This document shows, in pieces, positions 30,708 through 39,431 of a DNA stretch of 39,559 nt; position 1 is the stretch's first letter, and each line of letters begins with the position of its first letter. The notes beneath the pieces are model-generated. The model had not been told where the DNA came from and did no database searches. It saw nothing but the letters and a program-made list of their open reading frames with translations. The translations under genes and the position numbers were made by a program. The stretch covers positions 1 through 39,559 of the forward strand of contig SHYV01000009.1 of the NCBI GenBank assembly GCA_009692605.1, read 5' to 3'. This DNA is from Myxococcales bacterium (GTDB taxonomy: Bacteria > Myxococcota_A > UBA796 > SXON01).

Positions 30708-31780
30708 CCACGCGGGCGACGGGACTGGCCGCTGCCCTCGCGGCTTGGCCTCCCCCGGCCCGCGGTCGTATCGTCATCGCGATCCCGGATGGAACCCGCT
30801 CGGTCGATGTCCCCGCGGCGCTGACCGCGCTGGTTGGCCCGCTCGCCGGTTGCGATGTCACGGCGATCGTCGGCCTGGGCTTGCACCGCCCGATGCGCCC
30901 CGAGGAGCTGCCGGCCTCGCCCTTTCGCGTGGTCCAGCACGACCCAGACGACACCCTGCCCACCGCGACGATCGATGGGATCCCGGGCGGTGTCTCGCGC
31001 CACGTCGCCAACGCGGACACCGTGCTTGGGCTTGGCGTCGTTGAACCGCACCAGTACGCCGGATTTTCGGGGGGCCACAAGGCGGTGGCCGTTGGCTGCG
31101 GAGCGCGCGCCACGCTGGACGCGCTGCATCACCGCGACCGGGTGACCGCTCCCGGCGTCGCCATCGGGCGCCTCGACGGAAACCCGTTCCGCGCGACGGT
31201 GGACGGTCTGGGGCGGGCGGCGCGGTGTGAGTGGGTGCTGCTTTCGTCTCAGGGCGGCTGGGAGGCGGGTGAGCCGACCGCTGCGCTGTCCCGGGCCGCC
31301 GCGGGCCTCGACTGCTGGGAGGACATCTCGCAGCGACATGCGTCCGCCATCCTCCTCGTCCCTCCTGCAAAAGCTACCAACTTCTACCAGGCGAGCCGGG
31401 CCGCCACCTACCTCGGGTTGTCCCCGCGTCCGCCGCTCATCGCTGGCGCGACGCTCTACCTTGAGGCGGCGTGTCCAGAAGGGCTCGGCGAGGGGAGCGG
31501 TGAGCGCGCGTTCGCCGCCGTGCTCGCTGGGGCGAGCGCCCCGTGGGGCGGGCTGCTCGACGGCCCGGCGCCCACCGGCGCGGGCACGCAGCGCGCCGTC
31601 GTCCTCGCGATGCTGTTGCGACGCTACCGCCTGATCGTCTGCGGTGTCCTCGATCCGCGTCCTCTGCTCGCGCTGGGGCTTGAAGCCACCGCGCTGCCTG
31701 CTGCCCGGGTGGCTCCCGGCGACGCGCTGATGGTGCGGGAGCCGTTCGCCCGGATCCCCAGGCTCAGCGGCCCGTCATGA
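30704..31780 (+). CDS. LarA-like (nickel-pincer lactate racemase family) protein
   Basis: A 358-residue cytoplasmic protein of the LarA/DUF2088 family. LarA enzymes use a nickel-pincer nucleotide to racemise or epimerise 2-hydroxyacids. Key residues are kept: GLGLHRPM (His61) and EPHQYAGFSGGHKAVAVG (His116, Lys126). The ten-residue His-Lys spacing equals that of the known LarA pair. Length is shorter than typical LarA (about 420-460). No larB, larC or larE genes are in the window, so the cofactor source is unseen. The GTG start overlaps the secreted-protein stop, so the two are coupled. The substrate is unknown. Confidence 0.82.
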   Translation: MTTRATGLAAALAAWPPPARGRIVIAIPDGTRSVDVPAALTALVGPLAGCDVTAIVGLGLHRPMRPEELPASPFRVVQHDPDDTLPTATIDGIPGGVSRHVANADTVLGLGVVEPHQYAGFSGGHKAVAVGCGARATLDALHHRDRVTAPGVAIGRLDGNPFRATVDGLGRAARCEWVLLSSQGGWEAGEPTAALSRAAAGLDCWEDISQRHASAILLVPPAKATNFYQASRAATYLGLSPRPPLIAGATLYLEAACPEGLGEGSGERAFAAVLAGASAPWGGLLDGPAPTGAGTQRAVVLAMLLRRYRLIVCGVLDPRPLLALGLEATALPAARVAPGDALMVREPFARIPRLSGPS

Positions 31781-31891
31781 TTGCTGTCGCGTCACTCTGC
31801 TGACGTAGATCACCCTTGTCCCGAACCCGCGCACCGCGGCGATCCCTTTGCCCTGCGAGCCGACCCGTTCGGGGCGGAGTCGTTCGGGCGG

Positions 31892-33421
31892 CTACTCGCC
31901 GACCCGCATCCGCCACGTCGATCCCGCCGCGCCATCCATCACGACGATGTTGTCTGCGTCGAGCTCGGTGCGTAGCCGGTCGGCTTCAGCCCAATCCCTT
32001 GAGGCGCGGGCGGCGCCACGGGCGGCGATCTTCGCGTCGATCTCGTCCACAGAGCGGCCCTGTGCGAGCAGGCGCTTGGTCTTGACCTCGTCGAAGAACT
32101 CCGCTGGCGACATCGCGCCGATCCCGAGCACCGTGGCGATGAGGTCGAAGGCGCTGCGCGCTGGGGCGAGGATGGCCCCGGCCTTCGTCCTTGCGCCGCG
32201 ATCGTTGCCGAGCCGGTTGACGCACCGCACGAGGTCGAACACGTGGCCCATGGCCTCCGCGGTATTGAAGTCGTTGTCCATGGCTGCCGTGAAGCGCTCC
32301 TGGAACGCTGTGGCCGTCTCCCACGCCTCCAGGCCGGGCTCCCCCATCGTGGGGGGTGCCGCATCGCCGCTGGACCCGAACGCTGTCTCCTTCGCGCAAT
32401 ACAGGCGGTCCAGCGCCACGAGCGCGCTGGTGAGCCGGTCGGAGCTGTACGGCAGAGGGGATCGGTAGTGCGACTCGACGAACATCAGCCGCAGGGCCTC
32501 GCCGGGCACCTCGGCGAGGATGTCGCGTATGCGCATGATGTTTCCGAGCGACTTCGACATCTTCACGGAGTCGCCCGAGTCGTCCTGAAGCGTCAGGTGC
32601 CCGTTGTGCATCCAGTACGCTGCATACGGCTTGCCGTTGCCACATTCGGACTGCGCGATCTCGTTCTCGTGGTGGGGGAAGATGAGGTCGATCCCGCCGC
32701 CGTGGACGTCGAAGGTCTCGCCGAGGTGGTGCCGCGCCATCGCGGAGCACTCGATGTGCCAGCCGGGTCGTCCTTCGCCCCAGGGCGATGGCCAACGCGG
32801 CTCGGCGTCGTCGCCCGTCCAGGCCTTCCAGAGCGCGAAGTCGCATGGGTGGCGCTTTGCCGTGTCGACTGCGACGCGCTCCCCGGCGCGCTGGTCCCCG
32901 ATCCGCTTGCCGGACAGCTTGCCGTACTCCGGGCTGGACTCGACCGCGAAGTAGACGTCGCCATTCTCGGCGCGGTAGCCGTGCCCCTTCGACATCAGCT
33001 CGCCGATGAGCGTGACGATGTCGCCGATGTGCTCGCTCACCTTGGGCGTGAAGTCGGGCGCGCCGATGCCGAGGCCCGACAGGTCCTCCTCCAGCGCGCG
33101 GATGAACATCGACGAGAGCTCGAGCGGCGGTGTTCCGCGCTCCTTTGCGCGCGCGATGATCTTGTCGTCCACATCGGTGTGGTTGCGGACAAACCGCACC
33201 ACGTAGCCCCGGTGCCGCAGGTGCCGGACGACGACATCGAAGGCCATCATCGCGCGGGCGTGCCCGATGTGGCAATAATCATACACTGTCATTCCACAGA
33301 CATAGAGGCCTACCTGTCCCGGAACGCGGGTGGTAAGCGGCTCGATCGAGCGGGAGAGCGTGTTGTAAACGGAGATCGCGGGGAGCGACTGCCCCGCGTC
33401 AGGCTTGGTCTCGGGGGTCAT
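31892..33421 (-). CDS. cysS: Cysteinyl-tRNA synthetase
   Basis: A 509-residue class I aminoacyl-tRNA synthetase that charges tRNA-Cys. Visible motifs are [16 protein letters not shown] (zinc ligand Cys and the HIGH motif), the loop [17 protein letters not shown] and KMSKSLGN (KMSKS). The C-terminal extension with DALR-type helices runs to the end. The ATG overlaps the carD stop as ATGA, so translation is coupled to carD. It converges with the LarA-like gene, 111 bases away. Confidence 0.97.
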   Translation of the reverse strand: MTPETKPDAGQSLPAISVYNTLSRSIEPLTTRVPGQVGLYVCGMTVYDYCHIGHARAMMAFDVVVRHLRHRGYVVRFVRNHTDVDDKIIARAKERGTPPLELSSMFIRALEEDLSGLGIGAPDFTPKVSEHIGDIVTLIGELMSKGHGYRAENGDVYFAVESSPEYGKLSGKRIGDQRAGERVAVDTAKRHPCDFALWKAWTGDDAEPRWPSPWGEGRPGWHIECSAMARHHLGETFDVHGGGIDLIFPHHENEIAQSECGNGKPYAAYWMHNGHLTLQDDSGDSVKMSKSLGNIMRIRDILAEVPGEALRLMFVESHYRSPLPYSSDRLTSALVALDRLYCAKETAFGSSGDAAPPTMGEPGLEAWETATAFQERFTAAMDNDFNTAEAMGHVFDLVRCVNRLGNDRGARTKAGAILAPARSAFDLIATVLGIGAMSPAEFFDEVKTKRLLAQGRSVDEIDAKIAARGAARASRDWAEADRLRTELDADNIVVMDGAAGSTWRMRVGE

Positions 33422-33924
33422 GCAACCGGCTTCGTCGCCATCGCGTTGAATAGCGCGTCGATCTCCTCACCGACCAGCTTCTCGTCGGAGTCGCGGGCCA
33501 CGGCGATCTCCTGAACCAGCAGCCGGCGCGCCTGATCGAACATCTTGCGTTCGCCGAAGGAGAGCGCCTTCTCGGACTTGAGCAGCGCGAGGTCCCGAAG
33601 GACCTTGGCCACCTCAATCGGATCGCCGGTCTTGATCTTGCTCATGTACTCGCGGTACCGTCGGTTCCACGTCTGGTTGTCGGTCGGCACGTTGCGGTCC
33701 TGGAGGATCTCCCGGACCTTGTTCACATGCTCGGGGAGGATCACCGGCCGCATGCCGATCGCCCGAGCGTTGTGGACCGGCACCTTGATGGTGATCCCGT
33801 TGTCGAGGATCTTCAGGACGTAGAAGATCGCCTTCAGGCCATCCACTTCGACCGAGATGACGTCTCGGATGATGCCTACGCCGTGTGCAGGGTATACGGC
33901 CTTGTCGCCGACGTTGAATTCCAT
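33418..33924 (-). CDS. cdnL: CarD/CdnL-family RNA polymerase-binding regulator
   Basis: A 168-residue regulator of the CarD_TRCF family, close in size to myxobacterial CdnL. The N-terminal Tudor-like domain (FNVGDKAVYPAHGVGIIRDV) binds RNA polymerase beta. The C-terminal helical part (NRRYREYMSKIKTGDP, then VLRDLALLKSEKALSFGERK) contacts promoter DNA. In relatives it stabilises open complexes at ribosomal promoters and is essential. The ATG at 33924 has a GAGG site five bases before. The leader contains a very strong inverted repeat next to that site. The frame to 34089 upstream is non-conserved. Confidence 0.93.
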   Translation of the reverse strand: MEFNVGDKAVYPAHGVGIIRDVISVEVDGLKAIFYVLKILDNGITIKVPVHNARAIGMRPVILPEHVNKVREILQDRNVPTDNQTWNRRYREYMSKIKTGDPIEVAKVLRDLALLKSEKALSFGERKMFDQARRLLVQEIAVARDSDEKLVGEEIDALFNAMATKPVA

Positions 33925-33935
33925 GAAGACCTCGC

Positions 33936-33974
33936 GCCGCCTCTGGCGGCATGAAACGCGCCGCCAGAGGCGGC
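33936..33974 (-). promoter_or_regulatory. 15-bp inverted repeat in carD leader
   Basis: GCCGCCTCTGGCGGC (33936-33950) and its exact reverse complement (33960-33974) are separated by nine bases, ending two bases before the GAGG ribosome site. Each arm can itself fold (GCCGCC/GGCGGC), so one long hairpin or two short ones are mutually exclusive options. It may control translation or be a DNA-binding site. Confidence 0.7.
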
Positions 33975-34155
33975 AAGAAACCGTCCGCCCGGGGCGGAGA
34001 AGAGGGACACCCTCCGGGGTAACCCGTTTGCAGCGGGTTTTCCACCCGTTCGCCGGAGTCATCGCGGGAACCCACCGTAGGGCAGTCATCGCTGAGCTGA
34101 ACGCCGAACTGATCGCCGACGTTGTCCGGTTTGCACCGGGCCAAGGGGGTTGACT
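33975..34155. other. Divergent intergenic region with further small inverted repeats
   Basis: This stretch between carD and the permease pair has CCGCC/GGCGG (33986-33998) and AACCCG/CGGGTT (34021-34039, followed by TT). The latter looks terminator-like on the plus strand but no plus-strand gene ends there. No convincing sigma-70 box or ORF was found. It probably contains the carD promoter. Confidence 0.4.
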
Positions 34156-35190
34156 GTGGGCTCCCCCCGGTCCCCCCGTCCCTCCCCGTCCCCCCTCTCC
34201 CGGCTCTTCTTGCGTGCCATGGCCCGTACTGGCGGCCGCGCCGCCCTTTGGGCCTGGGCGCTGCTCGCGGCCGGTTCGCTGGCCCAGTGGCTCACCTTCA
34301 TCGAGGTCCCGGGCTGGCGCTGCGCTGGCCTGCTCGTCGCAGCGGTGATCGCGAGCTCAAGCACGCTCGCTCTTGAGGTGGCCGTGGTGGCTGGGCCGGC
34401 CGCCGCTCTGGCAGAACTGCGGCTGGACGGAAGTTGGTTGGGCTTGCGTTCGACCGGAGCCCGTGGTCGGGACCTCCTCGCCCCGGTCACGTGCTGGGCT
34501 TTCGGGCTTGGGATCGCCGCGCTGCTGTCCGGCCACTTGCTGGTGCCTGCCGGCCGGGTCTGGCTGCGCGAAGCCCAGATCGAGGCGGCCGCGGGGCTGC
34601 GCCTCGAAGACGGCCGGGCCACGGTGATCGGTCCATGGGCGCTGGCGAGCGGACCGGACGACGGTCAGTGGCCAGCCGGGCTGCGGTTTGCCGGCGGCGC
34701 CGGGCCGGACATGGTCGTCGGGCAGGCGGCCACGGTTCAGCTGACCCGCGTGCGAGGCGCGGTCCGGCTGGATCTCGGCCCGGGTGAGGTCCATCAGGAC
34801 CCGGCGCCGGGCGCCGCGCCGGAGTGGTCGGTGCGGTTCACGTCGTTGGAGACTTCTCTCGCGATCGGTGATGGAGCGCGCGTTCAGGTCGGCGAACGGT
34901 CCACGCCCGACCTTTTGTCTCGGCCGCTCGACGCCTACGAGACATGGATCCTCTGGAAACGATCACTGGTCCCAATGGCGGCGGCGCTGCTGGCCGGGGT
35001 CGGGCTGCCCCTCGGTGGGCAGGTGCGCGCGGGGGCTGGCGTTGGCGTGCTCGGGGTCTTGTTCTGGGCGCTGCTTCGCCTTGCCGACGCGGCGGCTCAG
35101 GCGGGCTCGCCGCTTGACGCAGCGGTCGTCCTGCTGGCCCCATGCGGTGTGGCGACCGCTGCGGCGTGGGCCACGTGGCGCGACCGGTGA
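34156..35190 (+). CDS. LptF/LptG-like permease
   Basis: A 344-residue membrane protein resembling the LptF/LptG (YjgP/YjgQ) permease subunits of the lipopolysaccharide exporter. The coupling-helix-like stretch ELRLDGSWLGLRSTG follows the second or third helix. A beta-rich periplasmic part lies at about residues 135-240, and ILWKRSLVPMAAALLAGVGL with three closing helices follows. The GTG at 34156 is seven bases after AAGGGGG, a better ribosome site than the TTG at 34150. A polypyrimidine tract codes for a Pro/Ser-rich N terminus. The pair with the next gene mimics lptF-lptG, but no ABC ATPase is nearby. Sequence divergence is high, so the family call is moderately secure. Confidence 0.7.
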   Translation: MGSPRSPRPSPSPLSRLFLRAMARTGGRAALWAWALLAAGSLAQWLTFIEVPGWRCAGLLVAAVIASSSTLALEVAVVAGPAAALAELRLDGSWLGLRSTGARGRDLLAPVTCWAFGLGIAALLSGHLLVPAGRVWLREAQIEAAAGLRLEDGRATVIGPWALASGPDDGQWPAGLRFAGGAGPDMVVGQAATVQLTRVRGAVRLDLGPGEVHQDPAPGAAPEWSVRFTSLETSLAIGDGARVQVGERSTPDLLSRPLDAYETWILWKRSLVPMAAALLAGVGLPLGGQVRAGAGVGVLGVLFWALLRLADAAAQAGSPLDAAVVLLAPCGVATAAAWATWRDR

Positions 35191-35834
35191 GCCTCTCGGC
35201 CCGGCTTCCGACGGCGGCGCTGCTGGCCCGCGTCGCGCTCCCTCCCTTTTTGAGCGCGGCGCTGCTGGTCCACGGGGCGGCGGTCGGGCTGCTGGTGCTC
35301 GTGCTCACCGTGGAGCAGGCCAACTCCGGCTCGGGCCAACGGCTCGGCCGGGAGGTCATCGTGCTGTGGGCCCGCCTCGCGCCCGCGGTGTCCATGCTCG
35401 GCGGTGCGCTGGCGTGGGCGCGGATGCCGAAGGTGTTGCTTGGGCTAGGCTCGCTCGGCTGTGGTCCCGGTCTGGTGCGCTGGGCGGCCATCGTCCCCGG
35501 GTTCGTGGCCGCGCTGCTGGTGCTTGCGGTCCCGGCGCAGGGGGCACCGTCTGCGTGGCTCCGGGGCGAAGGTGGCTGGTTCCACCTTGGTCGGGCCATC
35601 CCCGATGCGGTCGGTGGGGTGGTTGGCGCCGCGGAGGGGGTCTGGGCGTGGCCGGTGGCGGGTGCGTGCCTTTTGGGGGCGGTGCTGGGCGCGCGGGCGT
35701 GGGGCGCGGGGGCGCTCGGGGTGGTTGTCGTCGGGAGCCTGCTCGCGGATGGTTTTTTCGACGGGGGGGGGCTTGGGGTGATGGTGGTCGCGCACGTCGT
35801 CCTCTGGGTCGCGCTCCCGAAATGGGCCGCGTGA
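35187..35834 (+). CDS. Reduced LptF/LptG-like membrane protein lacking the periplasmic domain
   Basis: A 215-residue membrane protein with about six helices. Its GTG overlaps the preceding stop as GTGA. The segment LLGLGSLGCGPGLVRWAAIV lines up by eye with LGLRSTGARGRDLLAPV of the upstream permease-like protein. The region between helices 3 and 4, where LptF/G would have a 100-residue beta domain, has only about 40 residues. It could be a shortened partner subunit. The relationship needs alignment; it could also be an unrelated membrane protein. Confidence 0.55.
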   Translation: MSLSARLPTAALLARVALPPFLSAALLVHGAAVGLLVLVLTVEQANSGSGQRLGREVIVLWARLAPAVSMLGGALAWARMPKVLLGLGSLGCGPGLVRWAAIVPGFVAALLVLAVPAQGAPSAWLRGEGGWFHLGRAIPDAVGGVVGAAEGVWAWPVAGACLLGAVLGARAWGAGALGVVVVGSLLADGFFDGGGLGVMVVAHVVLWVALPKWAA

Positions 35835-35919
35835 GCAAGATTGCCCGCGCGGCCCCGGCACCCGCAGTCAGGACCGACCGCACGCCTTCCGTTGGGCGGA
35901 TGCCGATTCAACCGGGGGC

Positions 35920-36984
35920 TTACCCCTCGGCGACGGTCCACTTCCCCGAGCTGGCGGCGAGGTCGGCACGAATCCGACCGAGCAGCGCTTCATCAGCCTC
36001 CAACGCGGTGAGCATCCGGTCACGCCCCTGCCAGCGCAGATCCCCGTACGAGAACCATGCCCCGCTTTTGGCGATCACGCCCCGTTCCTCCGCAAGGTCC
36101 ACGAGCTCACCCAACCGGTAGATCCCCTTGCCGAACAGGATGTCGAACTCCACCTGTCGGAACGGCGGCGCCAGCTTGTTCTTCACCACCTTGACGCGGG
36201 TGCGGTTGCCCACGACCTCATCGTCCTTCTTGATGCCTCCGATCCGGCGCACGTCCAGGCGGACGGTCGCGTAGTATTTCAGCGCGTTGCCGCCGGTCGT
36301 GACCTCCGACGGCCCGAAGGTCACGCCGATCTTTTGCCGCACCTGGTTGATGAAGATGAGCGTCGTATTGCTCTTCGAGACGACGCTGGTGAGCTTGCGC
36401 ATCGACTTCGACATCATCCGTGCTTGCAAGCCCATCTGGGTGTCCCCCATCTGGCCTTCAAGTTCGTCGCGCGGGGCGAGGGCGGCGACCGAGTCAACGA
36501 CGATCATGTCGACGCAGTTCGAGCGTACCAGCATCTCGACGATGTCGAGCCCTTGCTCGCCGCAGTCGGGCTGGGCTACCAAGAGGGCGTCGAGGCTGAC
36601 GCCGATCGCGCGCGCATAGCTGGGGTCGAGCGCGTGCTCAGCGTCTATGATCGCGCACCGGCCGCCGCGCTTCTGCATCTCGGCGATGGCGTGCAGGGCG
36701 AGCGTGGTCTTGCCGCTGGCCTCTGGGCCGTAAATCTCTACGATGCGGCCGCGTGGATAGCCGCCGGAGCCGAGAGCGAGATCGAGTCCGATGGACGCCG
36801 TGGATGTGGTCTCGACGGGCTCGGGGTTGGCGTTGAACTGCATGATCGAGCCCTTTCCGTGGGCCTTCTGGATTTCGATCAGCGTCTGCCGCAGCATGCC
36901 ATCGCGAGGGTTTTCAGGCGGTTTTGTAGGGTTGAGCGCGTTGAGCCCGGTGTGGGCGGCGGGTAGGGTTGGCTGTGCCATCAT
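35920..36984 (-). CDS. recA: RecA recombinase
   Basis: A 354-residue RecA, the strand-exchange ATPase that also triggers LexA-type cleavage. The Walker A motif is GPEASGKTT (residues 86-94), the Walker B region is [11 protein letters not shown], and the DNA-binding loops include [13 protein letters not shown] and [17 protein letters not shown]. The C terminus is short and lacks the strongly acidic tail of E. coli RecA. Two ATG codons in tandem start the gene, the first overlapping the stop of the DUF3006-like gene. It is the last gene of a comM-DUF3006-recA unit. Confidence 0.97.
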   Translation of the reverse strand: MMAQPTLPAAHTGLNALNPTKPPENPRDGMLRQTLIEIQKAHGKGSIMQFNANPEPVETTSTASIGLDLALGSGGYPRGRIVEIYGPEASGKTTLALHAIAEMQKRGGRCAIIDAEHALDPSYARAIGVSLDALLVAQPDCGEQGLDIVEMLVRSNCVDMIVVDSVAALAPRDELEGQMGDTQMGLQARMMSKSMRKLTSVVSKSNTTLIFINQVRQKIGVTFGPSEVTTGGNALKYYATVRLDVRRIGGIKKDDEVVGNRTRVKVVKNKLAPPFRQVEFDILFGKGIYRLGELVDLAEERGVIAKSGAWFSYGDLRWQGRDRMLTALEADEALLGRIRADLAASSGKWTVAEG

Positions 36985-37337
36985 GGCGTGTGCTCCGTGC
37001 GGTGGACACCGCGAGGGGTGGGCGCTGCGCCGCCGGGCCGGTCCGCAGAACGCGGGCCGGTCTCGACGGCGCGGGGCTCCGGGAGTGGGGTGGGGGGGGG
37101 TAGAGCGGGCCGGCCTGCGGGGGGCCGGCCTGCGGGGGGGAGAAGCACCACGACCGCCCCCTCGCGCACGTCTGCCGCGAACATCAACGCCGGCAGGTCG
37201 GACGTGGTCCGGTCACACCATTCGACGACCACGCGGTCGCCTTCGACGCGGTCCACGGTTGCCTCGTAGAGGGAGGCCACGCCGACGAGGCAGGCGCCGA
37301 CAAGGCAGGCCCGCGGCGCGTGTCGGTGCCTGGTCAA
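36981..37337 (-). CDS. DUF3006-like small protein with Pro-rich tail
   Basis: A 118-residue protein. Residues 23-65 ([15 protein letters not shown], then [19 protein letters not shown]) resemble DUF3006, a short beta domain. A Pro/Gly/Arg-rich tail follows. The TTG start overlaps the comM stop as TTGA, and its TGA overlaps the first ATG of recA, so it is coupled on both sides. A GTG at 37280 is an alternative start. The first 20 residues are mildly hydrophobic and contain two cysteines, so membrane contact is possible. Function is unknown. Confidence 0.55.
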   Translation of the reverse strand: MTRHRHAPRACLVGACLVGVASLYEATVDRVEGDRVVVEWCDRTTSDLPALMFAADVREGAVVVLLPPAGRPPAGRPALPPPTPLPEPRAVETGPRSADRPGGAAPTPRGVHRTEHTP

Positions 37338-38857
37338 TTGGCCCCGAGCGCGTCGGCGTCGTCGAGGCGTAGGCCCACTGCCCGGTGGATGTGGCTCTCT
37401 TCGACCGCGACGGACGCGTCATCGTCGAGGTCCGCGAGCGTGCGTGCGACCTTGAGCAGCCGCCGTCCGACCCGGGCGGACAGGCCCTGGACCTCCATGT
37501 GCCGCTGCAGCGCGTTGAGGGCCGCGGCGGTGGGGGTGGCGGCCTGCAGCACCTGCTCCGCCGATAGCGCTGCGTTGCTGGCAACCGCCCCTCCGTAGCG
37601 CGCACGCTGGCGCAGCCGGGCCCGCTCGACGCGGGCGCGTACGGTGGCGCTGTCCTCGGCCGGGCCGCCGGCCAGAAGGACTGCCGGTGTCACCGGGGAG
37701 AGCTCGACACGAAGGTCGATGCGGTCCAACAGCGGCCCGGAGAGGCGCGCGCGGTAGCGTTGGCGGGCGGACTCCCCGCATACGCAGGGCCGGGTGGGGT
37801 GTCCAAGGTTTCCGCATGGGCACGGGTTCGCGGCGGCCACCAGCATGAAGTTGGCGGGGAAGGTGGTGGATCCCCCAGCGCGTGCCAGCACGATTTGCCG
37901 GTCCTCGAGCGGGCCGCGGAGCACCTCGCGGGCGTGCCGTGGGAACTCCGGGAACTCATCGAGGAAGAGCACGCCGTTGTGCGCGAGGCTCGCTTCACCG
38001 GGGCGGAGCAAGGCCCCGCCGACCAGTCCGGCAGGTGATATCGAGTGGTGCGGCGCCCTGAACGGGCGCTCCGATACCAGACCGCCTCCCCCGAGCAGGC
38101 CGGCCGCGGAGTGGATCCGCGTGCAGGCGAGCGCTTCGTCCGGGGTCAGGGTCGGCAGGATCGAGGGGATCCGGGCGGCGAGCATGGTCTTCCCACAGCC
38201 TGGGGGCCCCTCCATCAACAGGTTGTGGCCGCCGGCAGCCGCGACCTCCAGGGCTTCACGGGCGCCAGGTTGGCCGCGGACATCTCGGAGGTCCAGCGGG
38301 CCGGAGCGCGGCGCTGCCACCCCCGGTCGCGCGCGCTCCAACTCCAGCGCGCCACCCAGAAACTCCGCTGCTTGTCCGAGCGTGCGAGCGATCCGCACGT
38401 CCACCTCGGGCACCAGCGCCGCCTCCTCCGCAGCACCCGGGGGCAGCACCAGACCCGTCATCCCCAGGTCTCGCGCGAGCGCTGCGAACGCGAGCGACCC
38501 CCGGACCGCTCGGAGCTCGCCGCCCAGCGTGAGCTCTCCGACCAGCAGGTACCGCGCGCATCGCTCGGGATCGAGGCGGCCCGCGGCCAGCAGGATCCCG
38601 GCTGCGATCGGCAGGTCGAACCCTGTTCCGTCCTTCTTCAGATCCGCCGGTGCCAGGCTCACCACGATGCGCTGCCGCGGGAAGTCGAAGCCGGACGCGA
38701 GCATCGCTGAACGCACGCGATCGGCGCTCTCCCGCACCGAGAGTGACGGCAGGCCGACGATGGCGACGCTGGGCAAGCGCCGCAGGAAGTCCACCTCGAC
38801 GGTGACCTTCAACCCCTCCACCCCGATCAGGGTGGCTCCAAAGACATGGCTGGACAT
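37334..38857 (-). CDS. comM: ComM/YifB-family AAA ATPase
   Basis: A 507-residue protein of the Mg-chelatase-like ComM/YifB family. An N-terminal Lon-like (ChlI) domain contains GLPSLSVRESADRVRSA and SLAPADLKKDGTGFDLPIA. The AAA domain has Walker A GPPGCGKTM and Walker B VLFLDEFPEF. A cysteine-rich insert (NPCPCGNLGHPTRPCVC) is typical of the family. ComM is a hexameric helicase that promotes branch migration during natural transformation in Vibrio. The ATG at 38857 is six bases after GAGGA; an ATG at 38863 directly abuts it. Confidence 0.93.
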   Translation of the reverse strand: MSSHVFGATLIGVEGLKVTVEVDFLRRLPSVAIVGLPSLSVRESADRVRSAMLASGFDFPRQRIVVSLAPADLKKDGTGFDLPIAAGILLAAGRLDPERCARYLLVGELTLGGELRAVRGSLAFAALARDLGMTGLVLPPGAAEEAALVPEVDVRIARTLGQAAEFLGGALELERARPGVAAPRSGPLDLRDVRGQPGAREALEVAAAGGHNLLMEGPPGCGKTMLAARIPSILPTLTPDEALACTRIHSAAGLLGGGGLVSERPFRAPHHSISPAGLVGGALLRPGEASLAHNGVLFLDEFPEFPRHAREVLRGPLEDRQIVLARAGGSTTFPANFMLVAAANPCPCGNLGHPTRPCVCGESARQRYRARLSGPLLDRIDLRVELSPVTPAVLLAGGPAEDSATVRARVERARLRQRARYGGAVASNAALSAEQVLQAATPTAAALNALQRHMEVQGLSARVGRRLLKVARTLADLDDDASVAVEESHIHRAVGLRLDDADALGAN

Positions 38858-38863
38858 CGACAT

Positions 38864-39135
38864 TCCTCGACCCACCCGGCCGCCGTGTTGGGCGGCATGC
38901 TGGGGTCGGCGGCGGCCAAAGCACGGGGCGTGCCGCAGCACGGAGGGGTCGGAGGCGTCGTGTACGGAGGCCGACGATCAGGCCAGACAGAGCGCGATCG
39001 TGGCCCCGCCCTCAGCGGGCCGGGCGGCGGGGGCTGGGCGGGTAGTGTCGGACCTTCGTCACATGACGAAGGTCACACGGTGACTTTTGCCGGGAAGGGG
39101 GGGAGATTAATTCCCTGTCGGCGGCTGCTCGAAGG
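38864..39135. other. Regulatory region upstream of comM-recA
   Basis: This 272-base non-coding stretch is GC-rich except for a small AT patch near 39108. Apart from the palindromes listed separately at 39051-39084, it contains GGGA-GATTAAT-TCCC (39101-39115), a further imperfect inverted repeat. No gene or clear sigma-70 promoter was found. Confidence 0.4.
39051..39084. promoter_or_regulatory. Overlapping palindromes, candidate operators
   Basis: GACCTTCGTCA-CA-TGACGAAGGTC (39051-39074) is an 11-bp perfect inverted repeat with a two-base centre. It runs into GTCAC-ACG-GTGAC (39072-39084), a second one. The two-base centre is too short for a stable RNA hairpin, which favours a dimeric protein-binding site in DNA. 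It lies about 200 bases upstream of comM. Confidence 0.5.
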
Positions 39136-39420
39136 TCACCGGGCAATGTCCCCCGGGGCGGCTGCGCAGGCCTCCGCTGGCGCCCACCGCGTGTCAGCCG
39201 CGGGGAATGGCGTGTCAGGCACGACATCGAACGTGTCGGCGCAGACGCGGAGGTTCGAGTCGGCGCCCGCCTTGAGCGAGGCGGAGTCGGCATCGAGCGC
39301 GGGCGATGGCCAGCGCACGACGCTTCCGTCGCTCAACGAGGCGAAGAGGTGTGTGCCCGTGGGGTCGAACGCCAGAAGCGTGGCCTTGCTATCTTCGAGA
39401 TCGAAGCGCGGCGGCGCGGG
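39136..39420 (-). pseudogene. Remnant of a WD40-repeat protein (C-terminal blade)
   Basis: The frame is open for 95 codons and reads as the last blade of a beta-propeller: KATLLAFDPTGTHLFASLSD then GSVVRW, followed by a tail with LRVCADTFDVVPDTPFP and WAPAEAC. This matches tails seen in large myxobacterial WD40 proteins. There is an in-frame TGA at 39421-39423 and no ATG, GTG or convincing start before the blade (first TTG at 39336 lies within it). It therefore looks like a truncated leftover, not an intact gene. Confidence 0.55.
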
Positions 39421-39431
39421 TCAGAAAGCCC

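Noticed and set aside
32243-33514. Plus-strand 423-codon frame opposite cysS
   Set aside because: Complete shadow of a highly conserved tRNA synthetase gene; no motifs.
34021-34041. Rho-independent terminator on the plus strand
   Set aside because: The six-base stem with a short T-run fits, but no plus-strand gene ends upstream, so it was left as part of the carD intergenic region.
34784-36121. Plus-strand 445-codon frame over the permease pair and recA end
   Set aside because: Alternative frame rich in Arg/Gly/Ala that runs through two genes on different strands; no coherent domain.
37794-39083. Plus-strand 429-codon frame opposite comM
   Set aside because: Antisense to a conserved AAA ATPase, Ser/Arg/Pro-rich with no recognised motif.
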